The notes under the pieces were generated by a model. It worked only from the letters and a program-made list of their open reading frames with translations, made no database searches and was not told where the DNA came from. DNA of 64,000 nt from the NCBI RefSeq assembly GCF_003254625.1, contig NZ_QJRJ01000069.1, positions 1-64,000 of the forward strand, read 5' to 3'. Below are positions 1 through 9,005 of this stretch, in pieces; the stretch's first letter is position 1, and each line of letters opens with the position of its first letter. The stretch comes from Flavobacterium ginsenosidimutans (GTDB taxonomy: Bacteria > Bacteroidota > Bacteroidia > Flavobacteriales > Flavobacteriaceae). Both the position numbers and the translations under genes were made by a program.

Positions 1-2530
1 CTTCAGCAGCTTGTTTAGCTTGTAATGCTTGTGCATCTGCCTTAGCTTTTGCTTCTGCCGCTAATCTTACTTTTTCTGCTTCTGCATCAGCTTTTGCTTT
101 TGCGTCGGCTGCTAATTTCGCTTGGCGCTCTTCTTCTTGTAATTTTTTAGCTTCTGCTTCCGCTTTAGCTTTTGCTGTAGCTTCAGCATCTGCTTTCACT
201 TTTGCATCTGCCAATAATTTTGCTTGTAAAGCCTCCATATCAGCTTTTGCTTTCGCGTCTGCTGCAAGTTTTGCTTGTAACGCTTCTGCATCGGCTTTTG
301 CTTTTGCATCCGCAGCTAATTTCGCTTGACGAGCCTCTTCTTCAACTCTAGCTTTTTCTTCAGCAGCTTGCTTAACTTGTAATGCTTCAGCGTCTGCTTT
401 TGCCTTAGCGTCAGCCGCTAATTTCGCCTGACGAGCTTCTTCTGCAACTCTAGCTTTTTCTTCTGCAGCTTGCTTAGCTTGTAATGCCTCTGCATCCGCT
501 TTTGCTTTTGCTTCAGATGCTAATCTTACTTTTTCTGCTTCCGCATCAGCTTTCGCTTTTGCATCTGCTGCCAATTTCGCCTGACGAGCTTCTTCTGCAA
601 CTCTAGCTTTTTCTTCAGCAGCTTGTTTAGCTTGTAATGCCTCAGCATCAGCTTTTGCTTTTGCTTCAGATGCTAATCTTGCTTTTTCTGCTTCAGCGTC
701 GGCTTTCGCTTTTGCTTCTGCTGCAAGTTTCGCTTGACGAGCTTCTTCTGCAACTCTAGCTTTTTCTTCAGCAGCTTGCTTAGCTTGTAATGCCTCTGCA
801 TCGGCTTTTGCTTTTGCTTCAGATGCTAATCTTGCTTTTTCTGCTTCCGCATCAGCTTTCGCTTTTGCATCTGCTGCAAGTTTCGCTTGGCGAGCATCTT
901 CTGCTTCTTGTAATTTTTTAGCTTCTGCTTCCGCTTTTGCTTTAGCAGTAGCTTCAGCATCGGCTTTTACTCTTGCATCAGCAATTAATTTAGCTTGCAA
1001 AGCTTCCATATCTGCTTTTGCTTTTGCATCTGCAGCCAATCTTGCTTGTTCTGCTTCAGCATCCGCTTTTGCTTTTGCTTCTGATGCTAATCTTACTTTT
1101 TCTGCTTCAGCGTCCGCTTTTGCTTTTGCATCAGCATCTAATTTTGCTTTCGCCGCAGCTTCAGCATCTGTTTTTGCTTTTGCTTCAGCAACAAGTTTCG
1201 CCTGTAATGCCTCTGCATCAGCTTTAGCTTTTGCTTCAGCAGCTAACTGTGCTTGACGAACTTCTTCATCAGCTTTTGCTTTCGCTTCTTCAGCTTGTTT
1301 TATTTTCAATGCTTCTGCGTCAGCTTTCGCTTTTGCTTCAGCAGCTATAAGTGCTTGTCTTGCTTCTGCATCAGCTTTTGCTTTTGCATCTGCAGCTAAT
1401 TTTTCTTTAAGCGCAGCTTCTTCTGCAACTTTTGCTTTTTGATCTGCTGTCAGTTTAGCTCTATTTGCAGCATCAATAGATGTTTTTGTCTTAGCTTCTG
1501 CAGCGGCTTTTGCTTTTGCTTCAGCAGCTAATCTTGCTTGTAAAGCATCTGAATCTGCTTTCGCTTTTGCATCAGCAGCTAAGATTGATTGCATATCTGC
1601 AGCCTCTGCTTTCGCTTTTGCATCTGCTTTACGTTTTTCTTCTGCAGCTTCTACTTTTGCTTTATTATCAGCTATTAATTTTAATCTGCGTTCTTCAGCA
1701 TCAGCTTTTGCTTTTTCTGCCGCCGCCAATCTTGCTTGTCTTGCAGCTTCTGCATCGGCTTTTGCTTTTTCAGCTGCCGCCAATCTCATTTTTGCTGCTG
1801 CTTCAGAATTTGCTCTTGCTTTTTCTACTGCTAGTTGTGCAGCTGTTTTTTGCTGTGTTGGTGCTGCTGCATTCGCTGCGGCCGCTTTAGCTTTTGCAGC
1901 CTCTGCATCTGCTTTTGCTTTATCTGCCGAAGCTAATTTAGCTTGTAATGCTTCTGCGTCTGCCTTAGCTTTAGCATCAGCAGCTAATTTCAATTTCATT
2001 GCTTCAGCATCAGCATGAGCTTTGTCTGCAGCTAACTCTTCTTGTGTTTTTTGTACTGTTGCTCCAGATTTATTTGCTGCTGCTTGCGCTCTCGCAGCCG
2101 CTGCCGCATCAACTCGTGCTTTATTATCTGCAGCTAATTTCAATCTGCGTTCTTCCGCATCAGCTCTCGCTTTATCAGCAGCCAATTGCGCTTGTGTTTT
2201 TTTAGTTTCCGCTACCGCTTTATTTGCTGCTGCACTCTGTGCTCTAGCGGCTGCTGCTGCATCGGCTTTTGCTTTTGCATCTGCGGCAAGTTTTATTTTT
2301 ATAGCTTCAGCATCAGCCTTCGCTTTATTATCTGCTTCTAATTTAGCTTTCGCTTTTGCTTCTGCGTCTGCCTTCGCTTTGTTATCTGCTTCCAGTTTAG
2401 CTTTCGCTTTTGCTTCGGCGTCTGCCTTAACTTTTTCAGCTGCCACTAATCTTGCTTGTTTTGCTTCGGCATCGGCTTGTGCTTTTGCTTCGGCTGCCAG
2501 TCTGTTCTTTTCAGCGATTTCAGCTCTGTT
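1..2530 (-). repeat. 17-residue / 51-bp coding repeat array in the PorP-like gene
   Basis: The coding sequence repeats with a 51-bp basic period and a 153-bp higher-order period. Matching segments begin at 421, 574, 727 and 880, exactly 153 bp apart. The three 17-residue subunits of one unit differ from each other more than equivalent subunits of successive units do, which points to block duplication. The array continues past the left edge. Confidence 0.85.
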
Positions 2531-3538
2531 AACCTGAGTTGCCTCCGATTTTGGTTTGGCTGGAACTGATTTTGGCTTAGCTGGATCGATTATCGAACCT
2601 TCATCGTCATCTCCGTAATAGTAATTTCTATTTTTGAATTTGTAGGCAATGGCAAATTCATGTGAACCGCCTAGATTAGAGAAATTGCCCATTCCTCTTT
2701 CGTAATTATATTCAATAGCAATACTTGGAGAAAGATTAACCCCAAGTCCCGCTGAAACTCCGTATAAAGTGTTATAACCAACTTGTGCCCAAACTCCTTG
2801 CTGAAGTGCTAGCATTCCAAGTCCTGAAATAACTGTTTTGTCTTTTTTAATCTCTGTTCTAACGATTCCAGAAAATTTACTTCTGTCAAAAAAACCGTAG
2901 CTATCAATATATCCAGTGTACATTGCGTGCAATTGAATTGCTCTTTCTGGATCATCTTTTACCACTCCTGATCCGAAATTGTAAAGTACTAAGTTGTTAA
3001 TCGATAATCCGAAATCAAGGAAATCTGTCCCGTAGTTAATACCTGGATTAACTGTAAGTAATGTACTTGAAGGATAATCTCCTGTTAGGATATCTGAATC
3101 TTCAGAGATAATTTTTCCTTTATTTAAACCACTTTGATAAACGCCAACGTTTAAACCAAAAGTTAAATTACTGTCATCTTGGATAACGATGTTATGAGCG
3201 AAATTGGCCACTCCGCCAAAAACAGTCATTAATCCATAATTTTGTTGAAACAAACCAAATGCAAAAGCTTCATTCTCTCTAAAACGTCCAGAATAATTTG
3301 CTAAATAGGTTTGTGGAGCATTTTCAAACTGAACCCATTGTCTTTTGTTATAAAAACTAACATAGGGGTTTGATTCTCTAACAAAACTGAAAGTTGGGTT
3401 AATTAAATATCTATTAAACTTTAACGAATTTCTTATTGGTAATGAAAACGAAACAACTCCATCCTCAGCTGTATTTTGAGAATAGAGTAAACTTGAAAAA
3501 CCGTAAAATAAAGTGATGAATAGTAAAAGTTTCTTCAT
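1..3538 (-). CDS. PorP/SprF-family T9SS outer-membrane protein with giant Ala/Lys repeat tail (partial)
   Basis: The start ATG is at 3536-3538 and the frame stays open to the left edge, so about 1179 residues are visible and the C-terminus is missing. Residues 1-20 form a signal peptide (MKKLLLFITLFYGFSSLLYS). Residues about 25-310 read as a PorP/SprF-type beta-barrel, with the opening segment NSLKFNRYLINPTFSFVRES. From about residue 325 the chain becomes charged Ala/Lys/Glu/Asp repeats of 17 residues (AKAKADAEAEKARLASE type), grouped in 51-residue (153-bp) higher-order units near the left end. The tail resembles the helical domain of TolA. PorP/SprF proteins help type-B-CTD proteins reach or stay on the cell surface. 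The start lies 1 base after the stop of the type-B-CTD gene upstream, so translation is probably coupled. Family call is firm for the barrel; the tail's function is unknown. Confidence 0.85.
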   Translation of the reverse strand, partial: MKKLLLFITLFYGFSSLLYSQNTAEDGVVSFSLPIRNSLKFNRYLINPTFSFVRESNPYVSFYNKRQWVQFENAPQTYLANYSGRFRENEAFAFGLFQQNYGLMTVFGGVANFAHNIVIQDDSNLTFGLNVGVYQSGLNKGKIISEDSDILTGDYPSSTLLTVNPGINYGTDFLDFGLSINNLVLYNFGSGVVKDDPERAIQLHAMYTGYIDSYGFFDRSKFSGIVRTEIKKDKTVISGLGMLALQQGVWAQVGYNTLYGVSAGLGVNLSPSIAIEYNYERGMGNFSNLGGSHEFAIAYKFKNRNYYYGDDDEGSIIDPAKPKSVPAKPKSEATQVNRAEIAEKNRLAAEAKAQADAEAKQARLVAAEKVKADAEAKAKAKLEADNKAKADAEAKAKAKLEADNKAKADAEAIKIKLAADAKAKADAAAAARAQSAAANKAVAETKKTQAQLAADKARADAEERRLKLAADNKARVDAAAAARAQAAANKSGATVQKTQEELAADKAHADAEAMKLKLAADAKAKADAEALQAKLASADKAKADAEAAKAKAAAANAAAPTQQKTAAQLAVEKARANSEAAAKMRLAAAEKAKADAEAARQARLAAAEKAKADAEERRLKLIADNKAKVEAAEEKRKADAKAKAEAADMQSILAADAKAKADSDALQARLAAEAKAKAAAEAKTKTSIDAANRAKLTADQKAKVAEEAALKEKLAADAKAKADAEARQALIAAEAKAKADAEALKIKQAEEAKAKADEEVRQAQLAAEAKAKADAEALQAKLVAEAKAKTDAEAAAKAKLDADAKAKADAEAEKVRLASEAKAKADAEAEQARLAADAKAKADMEALQAKLIADARVKADAEATAKAKAEAEAKKLQEAEDARQAKLAADAKAKADAEAEKARLASEAKAKADAEALQAKQAAEEKARVAEEARQAKLAAEAKAKADAEAEKARLASEAKAKADAEALQAKQAAEEKARVAEEARQAKLAADAKAKADAEAEKVRLASEAKAKADAEALQAKQAAEEKARVAEEARQAKLAADAKAKADAEALQVKQAAEEKARVEEEARQAKLAADAKAKADAEALQAKLAADAKAKADMEALQAKLLADAKVKADAEATAKAKAEAEAKKLQEEERQAKLAADAKAKADAEAEKVRLAAEAKAKADAQALQAKQAAE

Positions 3539-3539
3539 A

Positions 3540-4973
3540 TTATTTTATCACAGTTATTGATCCTTTTTTCTCACCTGTATCCGATTGAATGACATAGTAA
3601 TAAACTGGATTTACATTTTTAAAATCTATATTGTTTTGAGGCCAATCGCCTTGATAATTTACTACATCTAAAACCTTATCACCGTTTGAGCTAATGATAA
3701 TTACTTTTGTAGTTGCATTTTTATATTCGTCAGGAATATTCCAATATGGATTCATCCCGCTTAATTTAATAATGTTTGGAATAACTCCAGAAGGAGTAGA
3801 ATCACCATTAATTCTAAATGAAAACTCTTTACTAGCTATACAGCCAGATACTTGAGAAATTATTACTTTATAGTTCCCTTTTACAGAAATAACATAAGAA
3901 TTTGCTGTTTGACCAGAAATCAAATTGTTATTCAAATACCACTCATACGTAGCGCCAGTAGCATCTGTTGTAACAGTAACCGTAATAGTCTCGCCTTCGT
4001 TCAATTTATATCCATCTTGAGCATCTATTGTTGCCTCAAAACTGTTGCTTTGAAGATCGATACTTCCTATGGCTTTACATCCTCCAAAATCTACTTCTAC
4101 AGAATAAACTCCAGATTCATTAGTAGAATAAGTACGGGTTGTAGCGCCAGTAATTATTACACCATCTTTTTTCCAAACATAACTATTTCCTGAAGTTGCA
4201 GTTAAAACTGTTCCCGTTCCGCTTGCGCAAAATGGATTTCCTAAACTTGAGTCTATTGTTACCGCAGACCCACTGCTTGAAGAAGTAACGTTAACACGAT
4301 TTGAACTAAAGTTCACATCAGAACATTGTCCATAATCGATTTCTGCATAATACTTTCCTGTACTATTTACCACTAACTCTTTAGAGCTTTGTCCTGCAAT
4401 TAGAACATCATCTTTGTACCATTTATATTTAATGTTTGCGATTGATGCTGGAGAAGGATCTTCAGTACTAATACTAAGTGTTAAACTGCCGCCAGAACAA
4501 AGCATAGCAACATCACTTTTGTTATTAATAAAAAACGAACCTTCAAATTGTTTAAAATAAGCAGGAAAAGAAGTGTTTCCTAAAGAGTTTTTAAATCTAG
4601 TACTCGTAACTCCAGTAGAACTTTTAACTCTTAAACTATAAATATCTGAACCAACTAAATCTGTTGGAACCGCATATTTAATTGTTTGTTGGGTTGCAGA
4701 AACGTCTATTGTTTGAAGTAACGTTGTAGAAACAGGAGAAGTAAAATTTCCCGCAGCATCTGAAAGCTCAACTACGAACGTCGTACCTGCGGGAAAATCT
4801 ATATAACTAAAGGTTGCATAAAATTCATTGAACGAGTTACCAGCACAAAGTTTTTCTAGGCCATCAAATGTTTGAGGCACTATCGTTTGGGCATAGGTAC
4901 TCGATTTAGCAAAGAATAAAATGCTAAATAAAAGTAATAATTTGGTAAAAGATAAAGTAATTTTTTGAATCAT
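3540..4973 (-). CDS. Secreted surface protein with T9SS type-B C-terminal sorting domain
   Basis: 477 residues with an N-terminal signal peptide ending near STYAQ (residue 29). The middle has at least three Ig/PKD-like modules, recognisable by recurring YKWYKDD, YVWKKDG and YEWYLNN strands and paired cysteines. The last 85 residues (from about GVIPNIIKLSGMNPYWNI to KKGSITVIK) match the gliding-motility-associated type-B sorting domain, which directs T9SS export without the type-A signal. The gene overlaps the upstream small gene by 4 bases (ATGA) and sits 1 base from the PorP-like gene, the usual partner of type-B cargo. The ligand or role at the surface cannot be read from sequence. Confidence 0.8.
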   Translation of the reverse strand: MIQKITLSFTKLLLLFSILFFAKSSTYAQTIVPQTFDGLEKLCAGNSFNEFYATFSYIDFPAGTTFVVELSDAAGNFTSPVSTTLLQTIDVSATQQTIKYAVPTDLVGSDIYSLRVKSSTGVTSTRFKNSLGNTSFPAYFKQFEGSFFINNKSDVAMLCSGGSLTLSISTEDPSPASIANIKYKWYKDDVLIAGQSSKELVVNSTGKYYAEIDYGQCSDVNFSSNRVNVTSSSSGSAVTIDSSLGNPFCASGTGTVLTATSGNSYVWKKDGVIITGATTRTYSTNESGVYSVEVDFGGCKAIGSIDLQSNSFEATIDAQDGYKLNEGETITVTVTTDATGATYEWYLNNNLISGQTANSYVISVKGNYKVIISQVSGCIASKEFSFRINGDSTPSGVIPNIIKLSGMNPYWNIPDEYKNATTKVIIISSNGDKVLDVVNYQGDWPQNNIDFKNVNPVYYYVIQSDTGEKKGSITVIK

Positions 4974-5377
4974 ATAGTGCGTTTTCTTGCTAAATCTATA
5001 CGCTCAAAAAACAAGATATCTATAAAAGTTTCAGAAAAATCATATTTGTAATTTTCAATTATGTCTTTTGCAAGAATTGAAGTTGCAGCAAATGATGAAT
5101 TCTCTTCACAGTTAGATACAGCATTTGACTCAGCTGCTATAGTAAGGCTGTCCTTGGGGTTGGACATCCCTACTATAAACTGATTTAAATTACTTGTCTG
5201 GCCATTGTTTTCAACAACAGCACTATTATTATTTTGGTTAATGTTAGCCAAAGTTAAACCACACTCAGAAACAGCAGCCTTAGTAGGATTTTCTGCTGTG
5301 TCCTGTGCATATAGAGTTAACGATACAGGCGAAACCAAAAATATTATATATAAAAAATATTTTTTCGTAGATACCAT
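4970..5377 (-). CDS. Small secreted protein of unknown function, first gene of the PorP operon
   Basis: 135 residues. A hydrophobic N-terminus (FLYIIFLVSPVSLTLYAQ) looks like a signal peptide cleaved after residue 24-25. The mature part is Asn/Ser-rich with two cysteines (in SECGL and SNCEEN) and no domain I recognise. Its stop overlaps the start of the type-B-CTD gene (ATGA), so the two are translationally coupled. It may be a truncated or divergent adhesin-like partner. Function unknown. Confidence 0.6.
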   Translation of the reverse strand: MVSTKKYFLYIIFLVSPVSLTLYAQDTAENPTKAAVSECGLTLANINQNNNSAVVENNGQTSNLNQFIVGMSNPKDSLTIAAESNAVSNCEENSSFAATSILAKDIIENYKYDFSETFIDILFFERIDLARKRTI

Positions 5378-5481
5378 TATGTCTTGATCTTTATTTGGGG
5401 TCCTTTATAGACGATACATAAATTGTGTCTGGGGACTTTATTAATAAAATTTACGCCGTGGAAAATAAAAATCGAAACTAT

Positions 5482-6774
5482 TTATCTATTACCGCTAGAA
5501 GCCGTGATTTTTCCTAATTGTAATCTAAAATCTGGTTTTTTTGGATTGAAGATATCAATGAATGTTTCTTTGTTATCACTTTGTGAGTACACGTTAAAGA
5601 AAACACTGTTTCCATACCAGCTTTCTAAATCTTCATTGTTAGAATTGTATTCAGTAAAGATGTTTCCTTTACATAAGTTGAAATACATTTCCTCAAATTT
5701 GATTTTTTTAAGGTTGGCATCATTGATTTCAGTTTTGCTGTCTAATAATACTGCAGGGTTGAATCCAGAGATCACACTTCTTTTCATTTCAAGAGAAGCA
5801 TTTTCAGCTACATAAACAGCCTCTTTTACTAATCCTGCTTGAATGTCAGCATTGATGTTCTCGCTGTCATTAACCATTGTAATATTACTTGCAACAACTA
5901 AAGTTTGTTTTTTAGTGAAATCTGTTTCACTTTTCTTGTCAAAAGATCTAACCTCCATACAACGAGATCCGTCTTTAGTACTTGAGAAATAAGAAGATCT
6001 AACTGCTAAAGAGTTAAAGAAACGACATTGAACTCCTTGATTAAATTTAAAGTCGTCGTTAACTGATTTATAAGAAACGAATTTTGTAGCATTGATGTCA
6101 CCACCTAAGATTCCGAAAGAATCTCCGCCAGCGTAGCTAACCATAATGTTCTCTAAAACTGTTTTGTTTCCAATACCTGCAAGAGTTAAACCATTGAAAG
6201 TATCTGCTCCTTTTACTTTTTTACCAGCAAACTCGATTCTAACGAATCTTAAGATTCCAGAGTTTGAAGCTACGTTGTCTCCACCGTAAGTAGTCATAGT
6301 TGGATCAAGATCTAGGTTATAAGAACCTACATTTCCGAATTTGTTAATTGGTGCATCTCCAAGAAGTACGATTCCACCCCAATCTCCAGCTTTTTTCATG
6401 CTTCGGTTTGAAGTAAATACAATTGGATCTGTTTCTAAACCATCAGCGATTAATTGTGCACCTTTAGTGATTACTAATGCTCCTTTAGTTTCGAAGTCTC
6501 CAATAATTACTGTTCCAGGCTCGATAGTTAAAACAGCATTGTTTGTAACATAAACGTTTCCTTGTAAAACGTAAATATTTCTTTTAAGCAATTTAGTATT
6601 AACAGAAATGTTTCCTGCCAAAATTTGGTTTGCTTCTCCATAGTCAACTTTGTTAGGCTTAAACTCAGTCCAGTTGTTTAACCAATTGGTGTAGCCCATA
6701 ATTCCTTTCTCTTGTTGAGCACTCATACTCGTAACTGTCAAAAGAACGCAGATTAATTGAGTAATTTTTTTCAT
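5482..6774 (-). CDS. Secreted right-handed beta-helix protein
   Basis: 430 residues with a signal peptide (MKKITQLICVLLTVTSMSAQ). From about residue 65 the sequence has the short hydrophobic rungs of a parallel beta-helix: NNAVLTIEPGTVIIGDFETK, then ITKGAQLIADG, FTSNRSMKKAGDWGGIVLLG and FVRIEFAGKKVKGADTFNG. This pattern is common in Bacteroidota surface proteins related to the pectate-lyase fold. I see no type-A or type-B sorting domain at the C-terminus (FDIFNP-like end, DFRLQLGKITASSGNR). It lies 104 bases upstream of the small gene at 4970-5377 on the same strand and may share its transcript. Substrate unknown. Confidence 0.65.
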   Translation of the reverse strand: MKKITQLICVLLTVTSMSAQQEKGIMGYTNWLNNWTEFKPNKVDYGEANQILAGNISVNTKLLKRNIYVLQGNVYVTNNAVLTIEPGTVIIGDFETKGALVITKGAQLIADGLETDPIVFTSNRSMKKAGDWGGIVLLGDAPINKFGNVGSYNLDLDPTMTTYGGDNVASNSGILRFVRIEFAGKKVKGADTFNGLTLAGIGNKTVLENIMVSYAGGDSFGILGGDINATKFVSYKSVNDDFKFNQGVQCRFFNSLAVRSSYFSSTKDGSRCMEVRSFDKKSETDFTKKQTLVVASNITMVNDSENINADIQAGLVKEAVYVAENASLEMKRSVISGFNPAVLLDSKTEINDANLKKIKFEEMYFNLCKGNIFTEYNSNNEDLESWYGNSVFFNVYSQSDNKETFIDIFNPKKPDFRLQLGKITASSGNR

Positions 6775-6962
6775 GATAAGGGGGTATTACTGTTAATAAT
6801 AAATTTGGGTATGCGTAAACGAAAAAACTCCTCTCGAATTTTCCGAAATTTTCAGAACCTTCGAGAATGAGTTATTTTTTTATTTTGTTTTTTAAAAAAC
6901 TACGCAAACCTTATCTGCTTGCGCGAACCCTTTAAAAAATATTTTAAAAAATTTGAGCTTTA

Positions 6963-7415
6963 TTACATTTCGTTCAAATCGTTGAACTCGTGTAATGATT
7001 TCAATGTACTTTCGTAGAACAAAATTGCAGCGATTAGATTTCCTTTATCAGAATAAGGCATCATCTTTCTCTGAAACTCTACTGTCGTATCTAAGAATGT
7101 TGTTGTACCGATTGCTTGAGCATCTAAAACTTTTTTGTGTTCACTATCGTCTGGAATACCTAAGTCTGCCATAGTAACACCTGGTTTAGTAACCAAAGCG
7201 ATGTAAGGGAGAGTTTTTACCAAAACTTTAATACGCTCAATGTATAATTCCAAAAGTTCTCCTTTTTGCATACCACTCAATTCTTTTTGATCATGGTATT
7301 TTCGGATAAGCGCAGTTGTACTAATAATACTTCTTGGTGCGTTTTTAGCTTGTGCTGAAGCAGCCGCTGTAGTTAAGATAAAAAAAGCACTAAATAGAAT
7401 AATTTTCCCTTTCAT
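6963..7415 (-). CDS. Secreted protein of unknown function
   Basis: 150 residues with a clear signal peptide (MKGKIILFSAFFILTTAAASAQ). The mature part is mostly predicted helix, with no cysteine and no motif I can name. It contains a conserved-looking stretch ALVTKPGVTMADLGIPDD near the middle. It precedes the beta-helix gene on the same strand by 188 bases. A -7 element on the minus strand at 7590-7597 could drive it, leaving a leader of about 170 bases. Confidence 0.55.
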   Translation of the reverse strand: MKGKIILFSAFFILTTAAASAQAKNAPRSIISTTALIRKYHDQKELSGMQKGELLELYIERIKVLVKTLPYIALVTKPGVTMADLGIPDDSEHKKVLDAQAIGTTTFLDTTVEFQRKMMPYSDKGNLIAAILFYESTLKSLHEFNDLNEM

Positions 7416-7850
7416 AGATTCTTATTTTATAATTGGTTGTTGATAAAAACAAAAATATAGAAATTAAGTTAAATTACAACTTCAATGACTTTTTTTTTCA
7501 AAAAAAAATCTTAAAAAAACCTTAAAAACCAGCGTTATGTCGAGAAAATGTGCGTTTTAACGTGCTTTTTGTTAAAAATGTTAACGTCGCAAACGTAGGA
7601 TATTCGCTATAAAAACAAAAAAAATCTAACTTTAAATAATAAAAAAAAACTTACGTTTGCCGATTTTCGAAAAAAAATATTAACAAAAACATCTTGATAT
7701 TTACTCACTTGAAGATATTTATTAACAAAATTCTGTCGAAAATCATCTTAAAAAATTTCAGAAATCAGTTTCTAAATTTCAAAAATATACTGGCGAAATA
7801 ATCTTAACTGGAAAATTTTTGACTATACCATTTTCTTCTATCTTTGTTCC
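7416..7850. other. AT-rich divergent intergenic region
   Basis: 435 bases without a gene between the leftward secreted-protein gene and rightward holB. It contains oppositely facing TACGTTTG elements (7590-7597 on minus, 7652-7659 on plus) that form a 9-bp inverted repeat about 55 bases apart, long A-runs, and the holB promoter at its right end. No small ORF convinces me. Confidence 0.5.
7819..7846 (+). promoter_or_regulatory. holB promoter (-33 TTG, -7 TATCTTTG)
   Basis: TTG at 7819-7821, a 17-base spacer and TATCTTTG at 7839-7846, a full match to the Bacteroidota consensus TTG-N17-23-TAnnTTTG. The holB ATG follows only 4 bases later, so the transcript is probably leaderless or nearly so. 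Confidence 0.7.
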
Positions 7851-8999
7851 ATGCAATTTTCTCAAATTTTAGGTCAAGATTACATCAAAAGCCACTTGAT
7901 AAAAAGTGCTGCTTCTGGTAGAATTCCTCACGCACAATTGTTCGTCGGTCCAGAAGGAAGCGGCACATTAATAACCGCCATTGCCTATGCCCAATATATT
8001 TTATGCAGCAATACTGGCGACGAAAATTCAAACGGAAATGATTCTTGCAATCTAAAGTTTGATAACATCTCACATCCCGATCTGCATTTTATTTATCCAA
8101 CTGTTACAACCGAAGATGTTAAAACAAAACCCAAAAGTCTAGATTTTATTCAGGACTGGCGCAGTTTTATTCTGGAAATGCCTTACGGAGGGTTATTCGA
8201 TTGGTACAAAATTCTCGGTGTCCAAAACAAACAAGGAGAAATTCGGGTTGAAGATGCGCAGGAAGTCTTAAAATCGCTTGCGCTAAAATCTTACGAAGGT
8301 GGTTACAAAATTATGATTATCTGGATGGCCGATAAAATGAATATCGCAGCATCCAATAAACTTTTGAAACTTTTAGAAGAACCTTCAGAAAAAACCGTGT
8401 TTATTCTGATTTCCGAAAATGAAGAAGATATTATTCAAACCATACGTTCGCGATGTCAGGTAATTCACTTTAACGGACTTCCAGAAAAAGTGATCGCTGA
8501 AGCATTAGTTGCCAAAGAAAATATCGATTTGAATTTAGCCAAAAAGATAGCACATCAAGCGCAAGGAAATTTTAATAAAGCATTGCATTTGTTAAAAGAA
8601 GACGATGATGAATTTCCTTTTGAACAATGGTTTGTCAATTGGGTTCGCGCCGCTTTTAGAGCAAAAGGAAACGCCGCTGCCATTCAAGATTTAATTTCCT
8701 GGAGCGAGCAGATTGCTGCGCTGGGACGCGAAAGCCAGAAAAAATTTATTCAGTATTGTATCGAAATGTTCCGCCAAGCTCTAATGCTAAATTATCAAGC
8801 ACCGAGTTTAGTTTACATCGAACCAAAAGTGGATAAATTCAAACTGGAAAATTTTGCTCCGTTTGTAAATGGAAATAACATTCACGATATATTCAAAGAA
8901 CTTTCAGATGCTATGTATCACATTGAAAGAAATGGAAATGCGAAAATAATCCTAACCGATTTATCGATCAAGTTGACTCGTTTAATTCATAAAAAATAA
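7851..8999 (+). CDS. holB: DNA polymerase III clamp-loader subunit delta prime
   Basis: 382 residues. The N-terminus (FSQILGQDYIKSHL, then GRIPHAQLFVGPEGSG) is the start of the clamp-loader AAA+ fold. The P-loop reads GPEGSGTL at residues 33-40, lacking the Walker A lysine, as expected for the non-hydrolysing delta-prime subunit. LLKLLEEPSEKTVFILISE and the SRC arginine-finger motif (RSRCQVIHF) follow. Within the replisome, delta prime helps load the sliding clamp on primed DNA. It begins a short rightward operon: the DoxX-like gene starts 6 bases after the stop. The start is supported by the promoter directly upstream. Confidence 0.92.
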   Translation: MQFSQILGQDYIKSHLIKSAASGRIPHAQLFVGPEGSGTLITAIAYAQYILCSNTGDENSNGNDSCNLKFDNISHPDLHFIYPTVTTEDVKTKPKSLDFIQDWRSFILEMPYGGLFDWYKILGVQNKQGEIRVEDAQEVLKSLALKSYEGGYKIMIIWMADKMNIAASNKLLKLLEEPSEKTVFILISENEEDIIQTIRSRCQVIHFNGLPEKVIAEALVAKENIDLNLAKKIAHQAQGNFNKALHLLKEDDDEFPFEQWFVNWVRAAFRAKGNAAAIQDLISWSEQIAALGRESQKKFIQYCIEMFRQALMLNYQAPSLVYIEPKVDKFKLENFAPFVNGNNIHDIFKELSDAMYHIERNGNAKIILTDLSIKLTRLIHKK

Positions 9000-9005
9000 T
9001 TCATA

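Noticed and set aside
1018..2537. Leu-rich and Ala-rich plus-strand ORFs
   Set aside because: They are antisense frames of the PorP-like repeat tail on the minus strand, kept open by the repeat composition.
7439..7447. DnaA-box-like TGTTGATAA
   Set aside because: Isolated 8/9 match in AT-rich DNA with no cluster of boxes around it.
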